Counted from the stretch's first letter, positions 46,955-57,632 are shown. The stretch is DNA of 64,000 nt from Diphasiastrum complanatum (GCA_029204225.1 CM055102.1:23033390-23097389); one strand, 5' to 3'. The notes: generated by a model from the sequence alone, not told the origin. Numbers and translations: made by a program.

Positions 46955-49900
46955 ATGGCATCTATAAATGCATATCTTTTGGATACTAATGAAAGGCTCA
47001 ACAAAACTAACTATTCCATATGGAAAGTTAGAATGGAATCTATCATGATCATGCAAGATCTGATGGAAATTGTAAATGGTAAGGAGGGTGAACCTATTCA
47101 TCCTCAAGAAAAAGCCAAATACATCAAGAGGTGCAATGTTACACTACATTGCATAAAAATGAATGTTGCAAATGAACTCTTAAGAGAGGTAGGAGATTGC
47201 ACTTCAGCTCAAGATGCTTGGGAGACTTTGCAAAAGGTCTATGAATCCAAGAACCAAACTAGAATGTTAGCTTTGAAGAATGAAATCTATAGAAGCTATC
47301 AAAAGAAAGGAGAGAGTGCACATACTTTTGTCCTAAGAGTAAAGGAATTGAACAAAGAGCTAGCCTTTATAGGTGACCCTATCAAGGATGAAGAGCTTGT
47401 TCAACTCATATTTAATGGACTAAGCTTTGAATTTGACAATTTGGTTCAGGGATATGCAATTATGGGTAAGCTACCCATACTTGAAGAACTCCAAGGCACA
47501 CTCATGACCGAGGAATCAAGAAGGAGCCAAATGCAAGAGAGGATCGATAGGCTTTCCATCCAAGGTGGAGATGACCAAGCTCTCTTCACCAAAGGCAAAG
47601 GCAAGTCCAAAGGCAAAGGATCAACATTCAAGAAGTCTACAAAGCTTGAGGATCAAGAAGGACCCCCAAAGGCATCTCCATCAACCACCAAAGTCAACAA
47701 GGACAAATCAAAGGTGAAGTGCTACTATTGTAGCAAGATGGGGCATTATGCCTCGGAATGCTTCAAGAGGAAGCAAGATCAAAGCCAAGACAACATGAGC
47801 AAAGAGGAGGAGGAGGAGAGTTCACATGAGGACTCTCTCATGATGTCCATATTTTCTTCAACAAGCTTCAAAGGAGAAGATCCTTGGTGGATTGACTCGG
47901 GTGCTAGTTCACACATGACTAGTAAAAGGGAGTTTTTCTCTTCTCTCTTATCTTATGATGGACCTATAAAGTCTATCTATATAGCAAATGATGAAGCTTG
48001 TAAGATTGAAGGAGTTGGTAGCATTCCCCTTTGCTTAGGATCTTCCAAAAAGATCAACATAGAAGGTGTTTTGTACATTCCCACAATAACAAAGAATCTA
48101 CTAAGTGTTGGCCAAATGGTAGACAATGGTTTCAATTTTGACTTTGCTTCAAATGAATGTTTCATCAAGAAGAAGGGTAAGATAGTGGCTAAGGGCACTA
48201 GACTTGGCAAACTTTATAAGCTGGATGCATTTGTGGATACTAATGTTGTCATGTTGGCCGAGAAGAGCAAGATATCTACCTTTACTTTATGGCACAAAAG
48301 ACTTGGACATGTCAACTCGGGTTCCATGGAGGCTATGATCAAGGAGGAGTATGCTTTAGGCCTAACAAGGTCTATTGGGAAGGAAGACAAGGTTTGTGAA
48401 GCTTGTGCCTTATCCAAGGCACATAAGAAGGTGTTTCCTAACTCCATCACAAAGTCATCTCATCCTCTTGAACTCATACACTCGGATGTGCACATTGCTA
48501 GCACCAAATCTAATGGAGGTTCATCCATGTTTTTAACCTTCATTGACGACTACTCAAGATATTGTTGGGTGTTCTTACTTTCCCTCAAGTCTCAAGTATT
48601 TGATACTTTTGTAAAGTTCAAGTTGTTTGTGGAAAAGCATCATAATCATAGCATCAAGATTCTTAGAAGTGACAATGGTGGAGAATTCATCTCCAATGAG
48701 TTCAAGGCCTTTTGTGAGGAGGAAGGGATCAAGAAAGAGACTTCTTGTCCTTACACTCCTCAACAAAATGGAGTTGCTGAAAGAAGGAATAGAACATTAT
48801 GTGAATGTTCTAAGGCTTTAAGATTAGATGCTTGTTTGCCCAAATCCTTTTGGGGTGAGTCTCTTGTATGTGCAAACTACTTGATGAATAGGGTGTCTTG
48901 CAAAGCAATTGAAGGCAAAACTCCTTATGAGATGTTGTATGGAAAGAAACCCAATCTTGATCACTTGAAAGTTTTTGGGTGTATATGTTATGTGCATGTG
49001 CCATTGGAAACAAGAACCAAGGAGGATCCATCTTCCACAAGAGGGATCATGCTTGGATATGCAAGCTCAAGCAAGGGCTACAAAGTCTATCTCCCATCCT
49101 TGAACAAATTTGTTGTTTCAAGGGATGTCATCTTTGATGAACATCATATGCATATGCTTGAAGAAGGCTCAAGTGCTCCAACAATCAAGAAGAAGATGGC
49201 CGAGGAGCAAGATCTTGGTTTTGAGGAGGAGCTCATGGAGGAGCAAGCACCAAACCCACCTATCACACCAAGGAGATCTTCAAGGGCAAAAGTGGAGCCA
49301 TCAAGGCTCACATATCAAGGCAAAGAACAGCAAGTTGAGGGTATCTCATCCACTTCTTATGCTTTATCTAGTTTTGAAGAACCGTCTAATGTTGAAGATG
49401 CATTGAACTCCAAAGAATGGTATAAAGCTATGTTGGATGAGTATGATGCCTTGATTGAGAATGAAACTTGGTTGCTTGTTGAGAGACCTCAAAGGAATGT
49501 AATAGGATGCAAGTGGGTCTTCAAGCTTAAGTTGAATGCAAATGGGAGTGTTAACAAACATAAAGCAAGATTAGTTGCAAAAGGTTATGCTCAAGAGAGA
49601 GGGATAGACTATGAGGAAACTTTTGCACCCGTGGCCAAGATGGTCACAATAAGACTAATCATTGCACTTGCATCACATTTTGGATGGATTCTATGTCAAA
49701 TGGATGTCTCTAATGCTTTCTTGAATGGTTTTTTGGAAGAGGATATCTATATGGAGCAGCCACAAGGGTTCATCAAGCATGGAATGGAGAACAAAGTATG
49801 CTATCTCCAAAGAAGCATCTACGGCTTGAAGCAAGCCTCGAGATCTTGGAATTCAAGACTACATTGCTATCTTATTTCACTTTCTTTTGTTCAAAGTGAA

Positions 49901-50923
49901 TATGATCCCACTCTTTACATTAAGTTTGATGATGTTGGTATTGTACTTTTACTCATTTATGTAGATGACATCATCATTAGTGGAAATAGTGTTGATGGTA
50001 TTGAAAAAATCAAGATAGATCTATCCTTAGAGTTCAAGATGGTAGATCTAGGGTGTCTTCACTTCATCTTAGGCATAGAAGTACTTAGAGGGTCTGATTT
50101 TATCTTTATAAGTCAAGTAAACTATGCTCAAAGTCTTTTGAAGAAGTTTAAGATGGAAGTATGCAAAAGTGTTGACACACCAATGGAGCAAGATGTAAAA
50201 GTGCCAAATGAAGATGATGAAAGATCCTTCATGGACATCACTTTGTTTAGACAACTTATAGGTTACTTAATGTGGATCACTATAACTAGACCAGATCTTA
50301 GCTTTAGTGTATGTAGGTTGAGCCAATCCATGCAAAAGCCATTGAATATCCATTGGAAAAAGACTAAGAGGATTCTAAGATACATCTCGGGTACATTGGA
50401 TTTTGGGATTCTATATAGAGGAGATGTGATTAACCTTCATGCATTTAGTGATTCAGATTTTGCAGGGGACAAGAGGGATAGGAAATCAACAAGTGCCTAT
50501 TCAACTTTCATAGGAGAAGGTGTGGTTTCATGGCTTTCAAAAAAGCAAGAAACTATATCTCTATCTTCAACCGAGGCTGAGTACAAAGCTTTGACAACCA
50601 CTACAAAGGAGGTACTTTGGATCAAGAGATTATTGGTGGAACTAAAGATCATGGATTCAGAGGAGGCACCAATCATCTACAATGACAATATATCAGCCCA
50701 ACACCTTGCATCTAACCCAATCTTCCATGCAAGATCTAAGCACATTGAGATATGCCATCACTTTGTGAGAGAAATGGTGCAAGCCAAGGAGATTGCTTTG
50801 GAGCATGTTCCAAGCAATGAATGTGTAGCTGATCTACTTACTAAACCACTTCAAAAGACACCTTTTATGAAGTTCAGATCATCACTTGGAGTGATTAGTA
50901 AAGCAATGATTGAACCAAGCTAG
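46955..50923 (+). CDS. Copia-2 gag-pol polyprotein
   Basis: This is a single 1322-residue frame. Gag begins at residue 1 (LNKTNYSIWKVRMESIM). The zinc knuckle CYYCSKMGHYASEC covers 256-269. The protease site DSGA is at 314-317. GAG-pre-integrase/HHCC starts at WHKRLGH (His about 447). Integrase D511, D573 and E609 leave the usual 35 residues between the last two. RT YVDD is at 1002-1005, and the RNase H block DSDFAGD begins at about 1166. HARSKHIEICHHFV is near the C-terminus. All catalytic residues I can check are present and no stop or frameshift interrupts it. Together with near-identical LTRs this suggests an element capable of movement recently. Confidence 0.97.
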   Translation: MASINAYLLDTNERLNKTNYSIWKVRMESIMIMQDLMEIVNGKEGEPIHPQEKAKYIKRCNVTLHCIKMNVANELLREVGDCTSAQDAWETLQKVYESKNQTRMLALKNEIYRSYQKKGESAHTFVLRVKELNKELAFIGDPIKDEELVQLIFNGLSFEFDNLVQGYAIMGKLPILEELQGTLMTEESRRSQMQERIDRLSIQGGDDQALFTKGKGKSKGKGSTFKKSTKLEDQEGPPKASPSTTKVNKDKSKVKCYYCSKMGHYASECFKRKQDQSQDNMSKEEEEESSHEDSLMMSIFSSTSFKGEDPWWIDSGASSHMTSKREFFSSLLSYDGPIKSIYIANDEACKIEGVGSIPLCLGSSKKINIEGVLYIPTITKNLLSVGQMVDNGFNFDFASNECFIKKKGKIVAKGTRLGKLYKLDAFVDTNVVMLAEKSKISTFTLWHKRLGHVNSGSMEAMIKEEYALGLTRSIGKEDKVCEACALSKAHKKVFPNSITKSSHPLELIHSDVHIASTKSNGGSSMFLTFIDDYSRYCWVFLLSLKSQVFDTFVKFKLFVEKHHNHSIKILRSDNGGEFISNEFKAFCEEEGIKKETSCPYTPQQNGVAERRNRTLCECSKALRLDACLPKSFWGESLVCANYLMNRVSCKAIEGKTPYEMLYGKKPNLDHLKVFGCICYVHVPLETRTKEDPSSTRGIMLGYASSSKGYKVYLPSLNKFVVSRDVIFDEHHMHMLEEGSSAPTIKKKMAEEQDLGFEEELMEEQAPNPPITPRRSSRAKVEPSRLTYQGKEQQVEGISSTSYALSSFEEPSNVEDALNSKEWYKAMLDEYDALIENETWLLVERPQRNVIGCKWVFKLKLNANGSVNKHKARLVAKGYAQERGIDYEETFAPVAKMVTIRLIIALASHFGWILCQMDVSNAFLNGFLEEDIYMEQPQGFIKHGMENKVCYLQRSIYGLKQASRSWNSRLHCYLISLSFVQSEYDPTLYIKFDDVGIVLLLIYVDDIIISGNSVDGIEKIKIDLSLEFKMVDLGCLHFILGIEVLRGSDFIFISQVNYAQSLLKKFKMEVCKSVDTPMEQDVKVPNEDDERSFMDITLFRQLIGYLMWITITRPDLSFSVCRLSQSMQKPLNIHWKKTKRILRYISGTLDFGILYRGDVINLHAFSDSDFAGDKRDRKSTSAYSTFIGEGVVSWLSKKQETISLSSTEAEYKALTTTTKEVLWIKRLLVELKIMDSEEAPIIYNDNISAQHLASNPIFHARSKHIEICHHFVREMVQAKEIALEHVPSNECVADLLTKPLQKTPFMKFRSSLGVISKAMIEPS

Positions 50924-51795
50924 ATAGTGAGGAGGAGTGTTAAAAATTCACAATTCTAGCTTGACTAGTTTTGGTCATATGACTTGTAAATAGTTAGATG
51001 GTCATGATGTGGCTTGTCACACGTGCCAAATAGCATAGGCTTCTATTCATAAGGATGTTCTCAAGTAGAACTAAGTGTTAGAACCTTTGGAATGAGTCCA
51101 AATTATGCTTAGATACAAGGGAGAAAAAATAGGAGCTATTTTTGGTAATTTTTGCATTGTTGAGGGATCTCCAAGATTCCAACCCTAACTTGGTAGGGAT
51201 GAAAGATCCACCAAAATTAGAATTAGGGATAGGTTTAGGGCTACTCATACCTGCCCAAAACCGTGATGGATCATGTATATATAGGTGATGATATCTCACC
51301 AAAATCAATCAAGCAATTTCATGTTTTTTCTCTCATAATGGTGCAATTGCTCTCTATGTTCATAATTGTTTGAGTACTTGTGATTACTAATGATTATAGG
51401 ATTGAATGTAGGTCTGGTGTACAGTACTCAGACTGTGGGAGGCCGTACTTTCACACGTGTGAAGCCTTCTTCAAGGATTTGGGCCATTTAGTGAGGTTCA
51501 AGCATAGATTTTTGAGGATTTTGATGGTTCAACTTGTGCTAATCTTATGAAATCATAATCTATTGTTTTCCTCATCATTTCAAGTGTTTTAGGATCCTTA
51601 TTTGCTGTAATTTTTACATATTTGGATTCTAAAGATTATCTAGAATTGGAGAGAGATATATCGGATGTTATGGATAATATCGGCATGCCAATTCTCTTCT
51701 AAATTGAAGAAATTGGTTTAAGTCTTAACTTTAGAATCTCTGACTGTATTCAGATGAAGGATAGAAGGGCTTCTATTAGCGATCTAGTGATAGAG

Positions 51796-52263
51796 GCGGG
51801 TCTCCCTGTGCTGCAATTTGATATTGCAAGGGATTCAATGAAAGAAATGTGTCTTCTCAACAATTTCTTTCTGTAGGCCATCAAGGATGACAACGACACT
51901 TTGTCACACTATCTCCTTGGTGGATGCTCACCAGCTAATGATGCCATATCATACCAAGTATGTTTATTTCTCTACTTGTTTGTATGTTTAAGTTTACTTG
52001 TAATCACTGTATCATATATCTAATAGAATGCGGGTCTCCCTCTGCTGCAATTTGATATTGCGAGGGATCCAATGAAAGAAATGTGTCTTCTAAACGATTT
52101 CTTTCTGCAGGCCATCAAGGACGACAACGACACTTTGTCACATTATCTCCTTGGTGGATGCTCACTAGGTAATGATGCCATATCATACCAAGTATGTTTA
52201 TTTCTCTACTTGTTTGTATGTTTAAGTTTATTTGTAATCACTGTATCATATATCTAATAAAAT
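51796..52263 (+). repeat. Tandem duplication of an exon and part of its intron
   Basis: A 234-bp unit (GCGGGTCTCCCT…) begins at 51796 and again at 52030. It includes the end of the coding exon, its GTATGT donor (51958 and 52192) and about 65 bp of intron. The second copy reads LLNDFFLQAIKDD with no stop. The first reads LLNNFFL, then TAG. The duplication therefore leaves one open version of this exon. Confidence 0.88.
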
Positions 52264-52930
52264 GCTTTTTTGTTTTTGCAGTGAACACTGGAGCTTGAAT
52301 TAGTCTCTATACAAAATAACTGTAAATAATGTAGTAAATCTTTTTTGTGTGAAGATGAATTTTGCCCGTAACACACATAAAGATATTGACTCACTGATGC
52401 TAACAATTTGTAAATACTTTCTAGTAGAGAATGCCACGGTAGGGGCATGTGAAATCGTAAGCATTGAGGTAACCATTGAACACTTCTTGCATATTTTTAT
52501 TAATTATTTTTGTTTAGTGTCAGTTTCTTCCTCCCATTATTAATCAGTTGATCGTATTGTAGACATTCCAACAAAATGACTCATTTAGTTGTGCATGATG
52601 GTGTACTCTTTATAATGCAAAGTTAGTTTTTGAGTGGTACAATGTTCAAGAGGATGTTGATATTTCGAAGGTGAGTTATTTAGTCTCCTTTCTCTTTAAT
52701 CTGCATCTAATATATTGTTTATTATACATATTCATCTAATATATTGTTTATTGTAGTTTGCCCTCGGTGATTATACAGCTGGCGAAGTGTACAAGTTTTG
52801 ATAGGAGCTCATCTTTAGTCTTTTGGCCAGGTCAATAGCTAGACCAAAGACTTCTCCAGGGCCATCTAAGCCAGATGATGTTCAGATTTTAAATGAGATT
52901 GGGGAATTTGTAAATACCCAAGCTGAATAG
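52030..52930 (+). pseudogene. Gene c, part 3: Ulp1-type (C48) cysteine peptidase
   Basis: The order of C48 motifs is complete. CLLNDFFLQAI fits the substrate-side LND motif (52090-52098). After an acceptor TTTTTGCAG (52281), EHWSL supplies the catalytic His-Trp (His codon 52286-52288). HKDIDSLMLTICKYFL supplies the Asp. Across a GTAACC…TTGTAG intron (52469-52562), TFQQNDSFSC supplies Gln and the nucleophile Cys (52590-52592). A strong GTGAGT donor (52671) and TTGTAG acceptor (52756) lead to FALGDYTAGEVYKF and a tail ending at 52930. Stops at TAG (about 52301), TGA (in the Cys exon) and TGA-TAG (52799-52804) inactivate it. Ulp1 peptidases process SUMO or related modifiers; plant Mutator-like elements are known to carry Ulp1-like genes. 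Confidence 0.75.
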
Positions 52931-53229
52931 ATATACATAGTTTCATACTGATATAGAAACATAAAATACAGAAAAGAATTATTTGCACAATTGTACAAAA
53001 TTTTCAAATTCAGGTGATATTTTATCAAATACAGATATTAGTTTATACAATTGATTGTATGACTTGTCATTGTTCTTCTACAATGTTGCTATATGTAGAA
53101 ATATCTTTGCAGAGTGTTGTGTTTTCCTATCTTTTTCGTATCTGCGTGAAAGATAAGCAACTTGTTAATTTGGTAATTCTTTAAATAGAGTTACATATAT
53201 AATGATTGATTGATTTGCAAATCACAAAA
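52931..53229. other. Spacer after gene c
   Basis: A+T-rich sequence between the last exon of gene c and the minus-strand frames that follow. It may include the 3' untranslated region of gene c; no clear signal was picked out. Confidence 0.4.
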
Positions 53230-53660
53230 AAATGTTACCAGCTTTTCATTGATAATGAATATGAAGTGTTCAGAAAGAATTTCATAGTGCATTAAGACCA
53301 GCTCTTGTCTGATATAACTTAAGCTCCAATGATTCTCCACTTCAATCGTAGTTAGCATATCTTCATTGTTGATCTCTGTGACCATCCATTTGAAGATCTT
53401 GATCTAGTGGCGTCTAGGTCCCACTTATTTGTTTCCATCTCTGGTAACTAAATGTAAGACTAAGCATTTGTCTCTCAATGCAATAACGAAATATCATACA
53501 AGATTTCTTAATTCTACATTCAATAGCTCCAACTGCCTTGCATTCCCACCCTACATCTATCAGATCTGAAAGAGTGTCATCTGACACATCCTTACAAACA
53601 AATAATGTTGGTGTTCTACGAACATTTGCATTTGAAAAGAAATCAACAAATACATATAAG
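53230..53660 (-). pseudogene. Gene d: unidentified minus-strand coding remnants
   Basis: Minus frames read NWFLSLYVFVDFFSNANVRR, PTLFVCKDVSDDTLSDLIDVG, WECKAVGAIECRIKKSCMIFR and YCIERQMLSL (about 53670-53460). A separate frame, WSLSYIRQELVLMHYEILSE, lies at 53345-53270. I recognise no family. It faces gene c tail to tail. A Copia-3 LTR fragment starts at about 53695 and probably truncated it. Confidence 0.4.
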
Positions 53661-54311
53661 GACAGAAACCAATTTAATCTATTGACTTTTGATCCAGTAA
53701 ACTCTGTTTACAGGCCGTACAACAGCCTCATTTTCACATGTGTGAAGTCGGATTATAGCTTTTGATCAATACTCTGATTGTCTCTACTTGTTTTCTATCA
53801 AGCTGCTAAACTAGATCTTGTTTTCTGATGACTAGTATTTGATAGATTGTTTAACAAGCACACAATCAACCTTGTGGATCATTCAAAGATCCATTTATGG
53901 TCCTTAGTATTGTACTTTTAACATGGTATTAGAGCCAAGTACAAGCTATTGATCAGTGTCTAAAACTATTCCAGTTTTAGCAAGTTTTGGTGCAAAAAGC
54001 TAGTATTGGAAGGACGAGCTGGTATCCAGATTTTGGTGAGGAGATTTGATCCCAAACTTTTCCAGGATCAAAATCCGTACTGTTCACACGTGTGGGCATC
54101 TTTGAACCAGCATTTAAAACCCCATATTCATTGGATCACTGTAATTTCATCTGGTGTTAGTTTGATGTAATTTTTGGTGCAAATTCTAGGATAAGCTACC
54201 AAGATCACTTGCCATCAATTAGTTTTGGATTTGATTCATGAAAACTAATTAATCTAGGCTGAATTCAGACCTTTTTAAAGTAGAAACTAGGTCTAGAAAG
54301 TACATCAAAGT

Positions 54312-54456
<145 letters not shown>

Positions 54457-55056
54457 TCTATTGTCCAAAATAGCCTAGATTGGCAAGATTTGCTTGAGAG
54501 TAGTTTTTACTTCATCTTATCTTCATTCCAGCTTTGTGAGGGAGTGATAGAACTGTGGTTACAAGTCCATCTGTTTGATTAGAAGTCAACATTTGAGTGA
54601 AACACTGCAAGTTAGAAACCTTTGTGAGTTTCAAGCTCAAACCATTAGAGGAGTTTTGAGCTCCAAAAGGACCCTTTAAAAATTCGTGTAGGATGTAGTT
54701 TATATTATTAAAATATTATAGCATTAATACTTTTGACTTGCCAAAATCTTTTAATCGTAGCCCAAAAGTATGTCATCTAACATATCATTGGAAAGCCCTT
54801 GTTGAGCGCTTTCCAATGCACAAAACTTCGCTAAATTTGAACTTACCACTAAAAAGTTATGCCAGTTTTAGTGTGGAATCAAAATGTGGACTCAAAAAGT
54901 TACGTTACGTAGATTTCAAATTTGAGTGTTTTGATTGGTCCATGTGTAAGAAAAAATTGAGAAAAAATATAAAAAGAATCTTTACAAAGGGTCTTTTTTA
55001 GATTTAGAACTCCTCTAATGAAATCTATATCTTGTGTGTAGAATTTCACTAGTAAG

Positions 55057-55700
55057 ATGGGATCTGCTGGAGCATACCTTCTAGAAGCTAGTGAGAGGTT
55101 AAATTCTACCAATTATGCTATTTGGAAAGTGAGGATGGAGTCACTCATGGTGCTCCAGGATCTCTATGAGTTTCTGATTGATGATGGAGATCATCTACTA
55201 AGAATTTTGGCATTTTGTATAGAGGGACTAATCTTGGCTTAAGAGCCTATAGTGACTCGGATTTTGCAGGTGACAAAGTAGATAGAAGATCAACAAGTGC
55301 TTTTTCCACCTTTCTATGTGATGGAGTAGTATCATGGCTTTTTAAAAAGCAAGATACCATCTCTTTATCTTCCACAGAATCCGAATACAAGGCCTTGACA
55401 GCAACATGCAAGGAGGTCTTGTGGCTCAAAAGGCTATTGGTGGAGCTTCGTGTCATGGAGGAGGAGATTACTATCATCTATTGTGACAACCAATCAGCCC
55501 TAATCACTTGCAACTGATCCTGCATTCCATGCAAAAAGCAAACACATCGAGATTGCTCATCATTTCGTGAGGGAGAAAGTGCAAGTCAAAGAGATCAAGC
55601 TCCAACATGTGCCATCATCAAGTTGCTTGGCTGATTTGTTTACTAAATCTTTACCTAAAGATTCATTTGTCAAGCTTAGATATTCAATTGGAGTGATTTA
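55057..55700 (+). pseudogene. Copia-3 gag start fused to RNase H by deletion
   Basis: ATG 55057 opens MGSAGAYLLEASERLNSTNY, closely like the Copia-2 gag start. At about 55195 the sequence changes to RNase H (FGILYRGTNLGLRAYSDSDF in the neighbouring frame). It continues through VVSWLFKKQDTISLSSTESEY, IYCDNQSALI and HAKSKHIEIAHHFVREK to LPKDSFVKLRYSIGVI. The rest of gag, protease, integrase and RT is deleted (about 3.4 kb by comparison with Copia-2). A frameshift near 55510 also breaks the RNase H. Confidence 0.88.
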
Positions 55701-55819
55701 ATTATCTTTCCATTTACTTGATGTTCTTCTAATTTATAGAATCAAAAAATGTATTTTATAAGATTTTCAATATCAAAAAAAATATTATTACAATCGTTGT
55801 AATTGAGCTCACCATATTC

Positions 55820-56210
55820 TCATTTGTATAAATAAGTTATTTGAAGTGGTTGGCCGACTACTTTGAACATTCCATCATTATAATAATTTCTTGCTAATCT
55901 TACCCGATATGGACGAGGAAGATACATTTTCTTCATCATCACTTGAGAAAAAGCTTCTTTAACTATCCTAAAAAAAGTGGAATATGCATTTTTGTTGATT
56001 CTAGAATAATCACATGTACCTTGTATCACATTTGCATCCAAGTAAATTTGAACCTTATTCAAAATAGCCTCTGCAATTTCGTTTTACATTTTTTCAAAGC
56101 AAGCATTTTTCATCATTGCCTTTGTTGACTTTCTTGGTAAAACATGACTTAAAGATGATCTAATGCATGAACAATCTATTAAATAGTTTTTTGCCACCAA
56201 ACATGATCTA
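55820..56210 (-). pseudogene. Unidentified minus-strand frame
   Basis: The frame 56062-55820 reads IYLDANVIQGTCDYSRINKN and LPRPYRVRLARNYYNDGMF. Less complete collinear codons extend to about 56150. I recognise no family; it could be part of a host gene or a DNA transposon. Confidence 0.3.
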
Positions 56211-56929
56211 CAACAAACATATAAAACTCAAATTAATTTTAATAAATTGATAATGAATGTTATGAAATGCAAATGAAACTTAAATGACAAATACAAACCA
56301 AATAAATGATTTATAAGAAAACATACTTAAATGTTCGAATCCTTTTTTTTCTAATTGCCACTATGTGTAGAGAAGTCATCAATACTCTTCATCGGTACTC
56401 TCTTTCTTTTCCTTTTCATCATTGCCTTTTGGGTAACTTGTATATCAACCACAAATTTTAAACTTTTCGATCACAACTTGTCCATGGATTCTATCATATC
56501 TTGGTTTGAGCCACAAAGACTAGTGACTGTAGCATTCAACTCTGATATAACATGCTTGATGTTGATTTCACACGTGTGGAGTGCCCACCACTTGTGCTTT
56601 GGATCTCCTAAGGTGTGTAGATGCACTAAGATCAAGACTAGATTGAGATTCAAGATCTATCTTTGATTCTATGGCAAAAACACGCTACTACATGCATTCA
56701 ATCACTTCCAACTCTCACTCACACATGTGGGAAGTGTTCCAAAAATAATCCAAGTAAAAAAAATTGCTCTCCTCAAATAGAGAGAGAAAATCATCATGAG
56801 CTCTCGGGTAGAGAGAGAAAAATAGAAAACCAATTACTCACAAAATCCACTCAATCTCCAAATCAATTAGATTTAAAAGAGAAGTACAATGATACTAGTA
56901 GATCCACGAGCTATCACAATGCTCAATCA

Positions 56930-57130
56930 TGATTGGACCACACTTTTGCCACCTCTTAATCTTATTGGACCATTGATCCATTCACCTCTAAATTCTATTG
57001 GACTATTTTCAAGCATATCTCAAATTCTATTGGACCACTCATGGTTCCACCTCTAAATCCTATTGGACCTCTTAAACTTCATCAAACAAAAGCATTACAA
57101 TTTTCTACACTCTAATTGGCTCAAGTTTGG
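56930..57130. repeat. ATTGGACC / CCAAT-type repeat cluster
   Basis: Variants of TCTAAATTCTATTGGACC recur about every 30-60 bp (near 56930, 56965, 56993, 57027, 57055 and 57112). On the minus strand each presents a CCAAT box, which suits the U3 part of a minus-strand LTR, but no LTR pair was found. Confidence 0.5.
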
Positions 57131-57632
57131 CCTCCTACTCTATTTTGGCTCAATAGTGGCATTACAATTGGAAATGGATAATTTGCCATCTATGCCAAAT
57201 TTGACCCTATCAACATCCTACACCTAGATGCTTGATACAAAAAACATACGATCCCTATTTCTAATATTTTTAATTTAATTTACAATTCTCCACATGTGAA
57301 TACATCCTCCACATATGTGAGATTCACTTACAAACTTCTTTCATAAAAATACCAAGCTAGATTTTTGCCAATTTCTCACACTCCTCAAAAAAATAGCTTG
57401 GAAAGGTACTCGATCACTTGAGAAGTTTGTAAATCTTTTTGAGTGGATCCTTTGGTATGCATAAGAAGTGAAGATCAGCCAAGGGATCCATCATAGTAGC
57501 ACCCTCACCATATCCATAACAAGATTTCCTTGGTGGAAATCATTTGCAAAAACTTTGAAGATCATTCCACCAATATGCCGCTATGATCATGTGCTTCCTC
57601 CATGCTTGATGATGGCCTTTTATTAGAAAGCT

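Larger units (their letters stand above)
45476..51618 (+). mobile_element. Copia-2, intact and young
   Basis: LTRs lie at 45476-46144 (669 bp) and 50938-51618 (681 bp), both TGTTAAAAATTC…TTTTTACA. TATTT flanks it at 45471-45475 and 51619-51623. By eye the LTRs differ at about six bases plus three small indels (12, 1 and 1 bp), so they are near 99% identical and the insertion is recent. The iMet primer site TGGTATCAGAGC (46145-46156) and the purine tract GTGAGGAGGAG (before 50938) are in place. A TATATATA box sits in each LTR (near 45814 and 51276). The polyprotein frame is uninterrupted. It inserted into an exon of gene c. Confidence 0.97.
45303..51957 (+). pseudogene. Gene c, part 2: linker exon split by Copia-2
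   Basis: The open frame at 45303-45475 (VVLDIVVDSATKILDN, then a Pro-rich PLPPPSINLTPLL) is cut at 45475 by Copia-2. It resumes at 51624 in exactly the same frame once one TATTT duplicate is discounted: LDSKDYLELERDISDVMDN, a TAA stop, IEEIGLSLNFRISDC, SDLVIEAGLPVLQFDI, then LLNNFFL, TAG and AIKDDNDTLSHYLLGG to 51957. There GTATGT gives a good donor. The two stops are CAA/CAG-compatible C-to-T changes. The tail of this exon is the start of the Ulp1-like domain. Confidence 0.6.
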
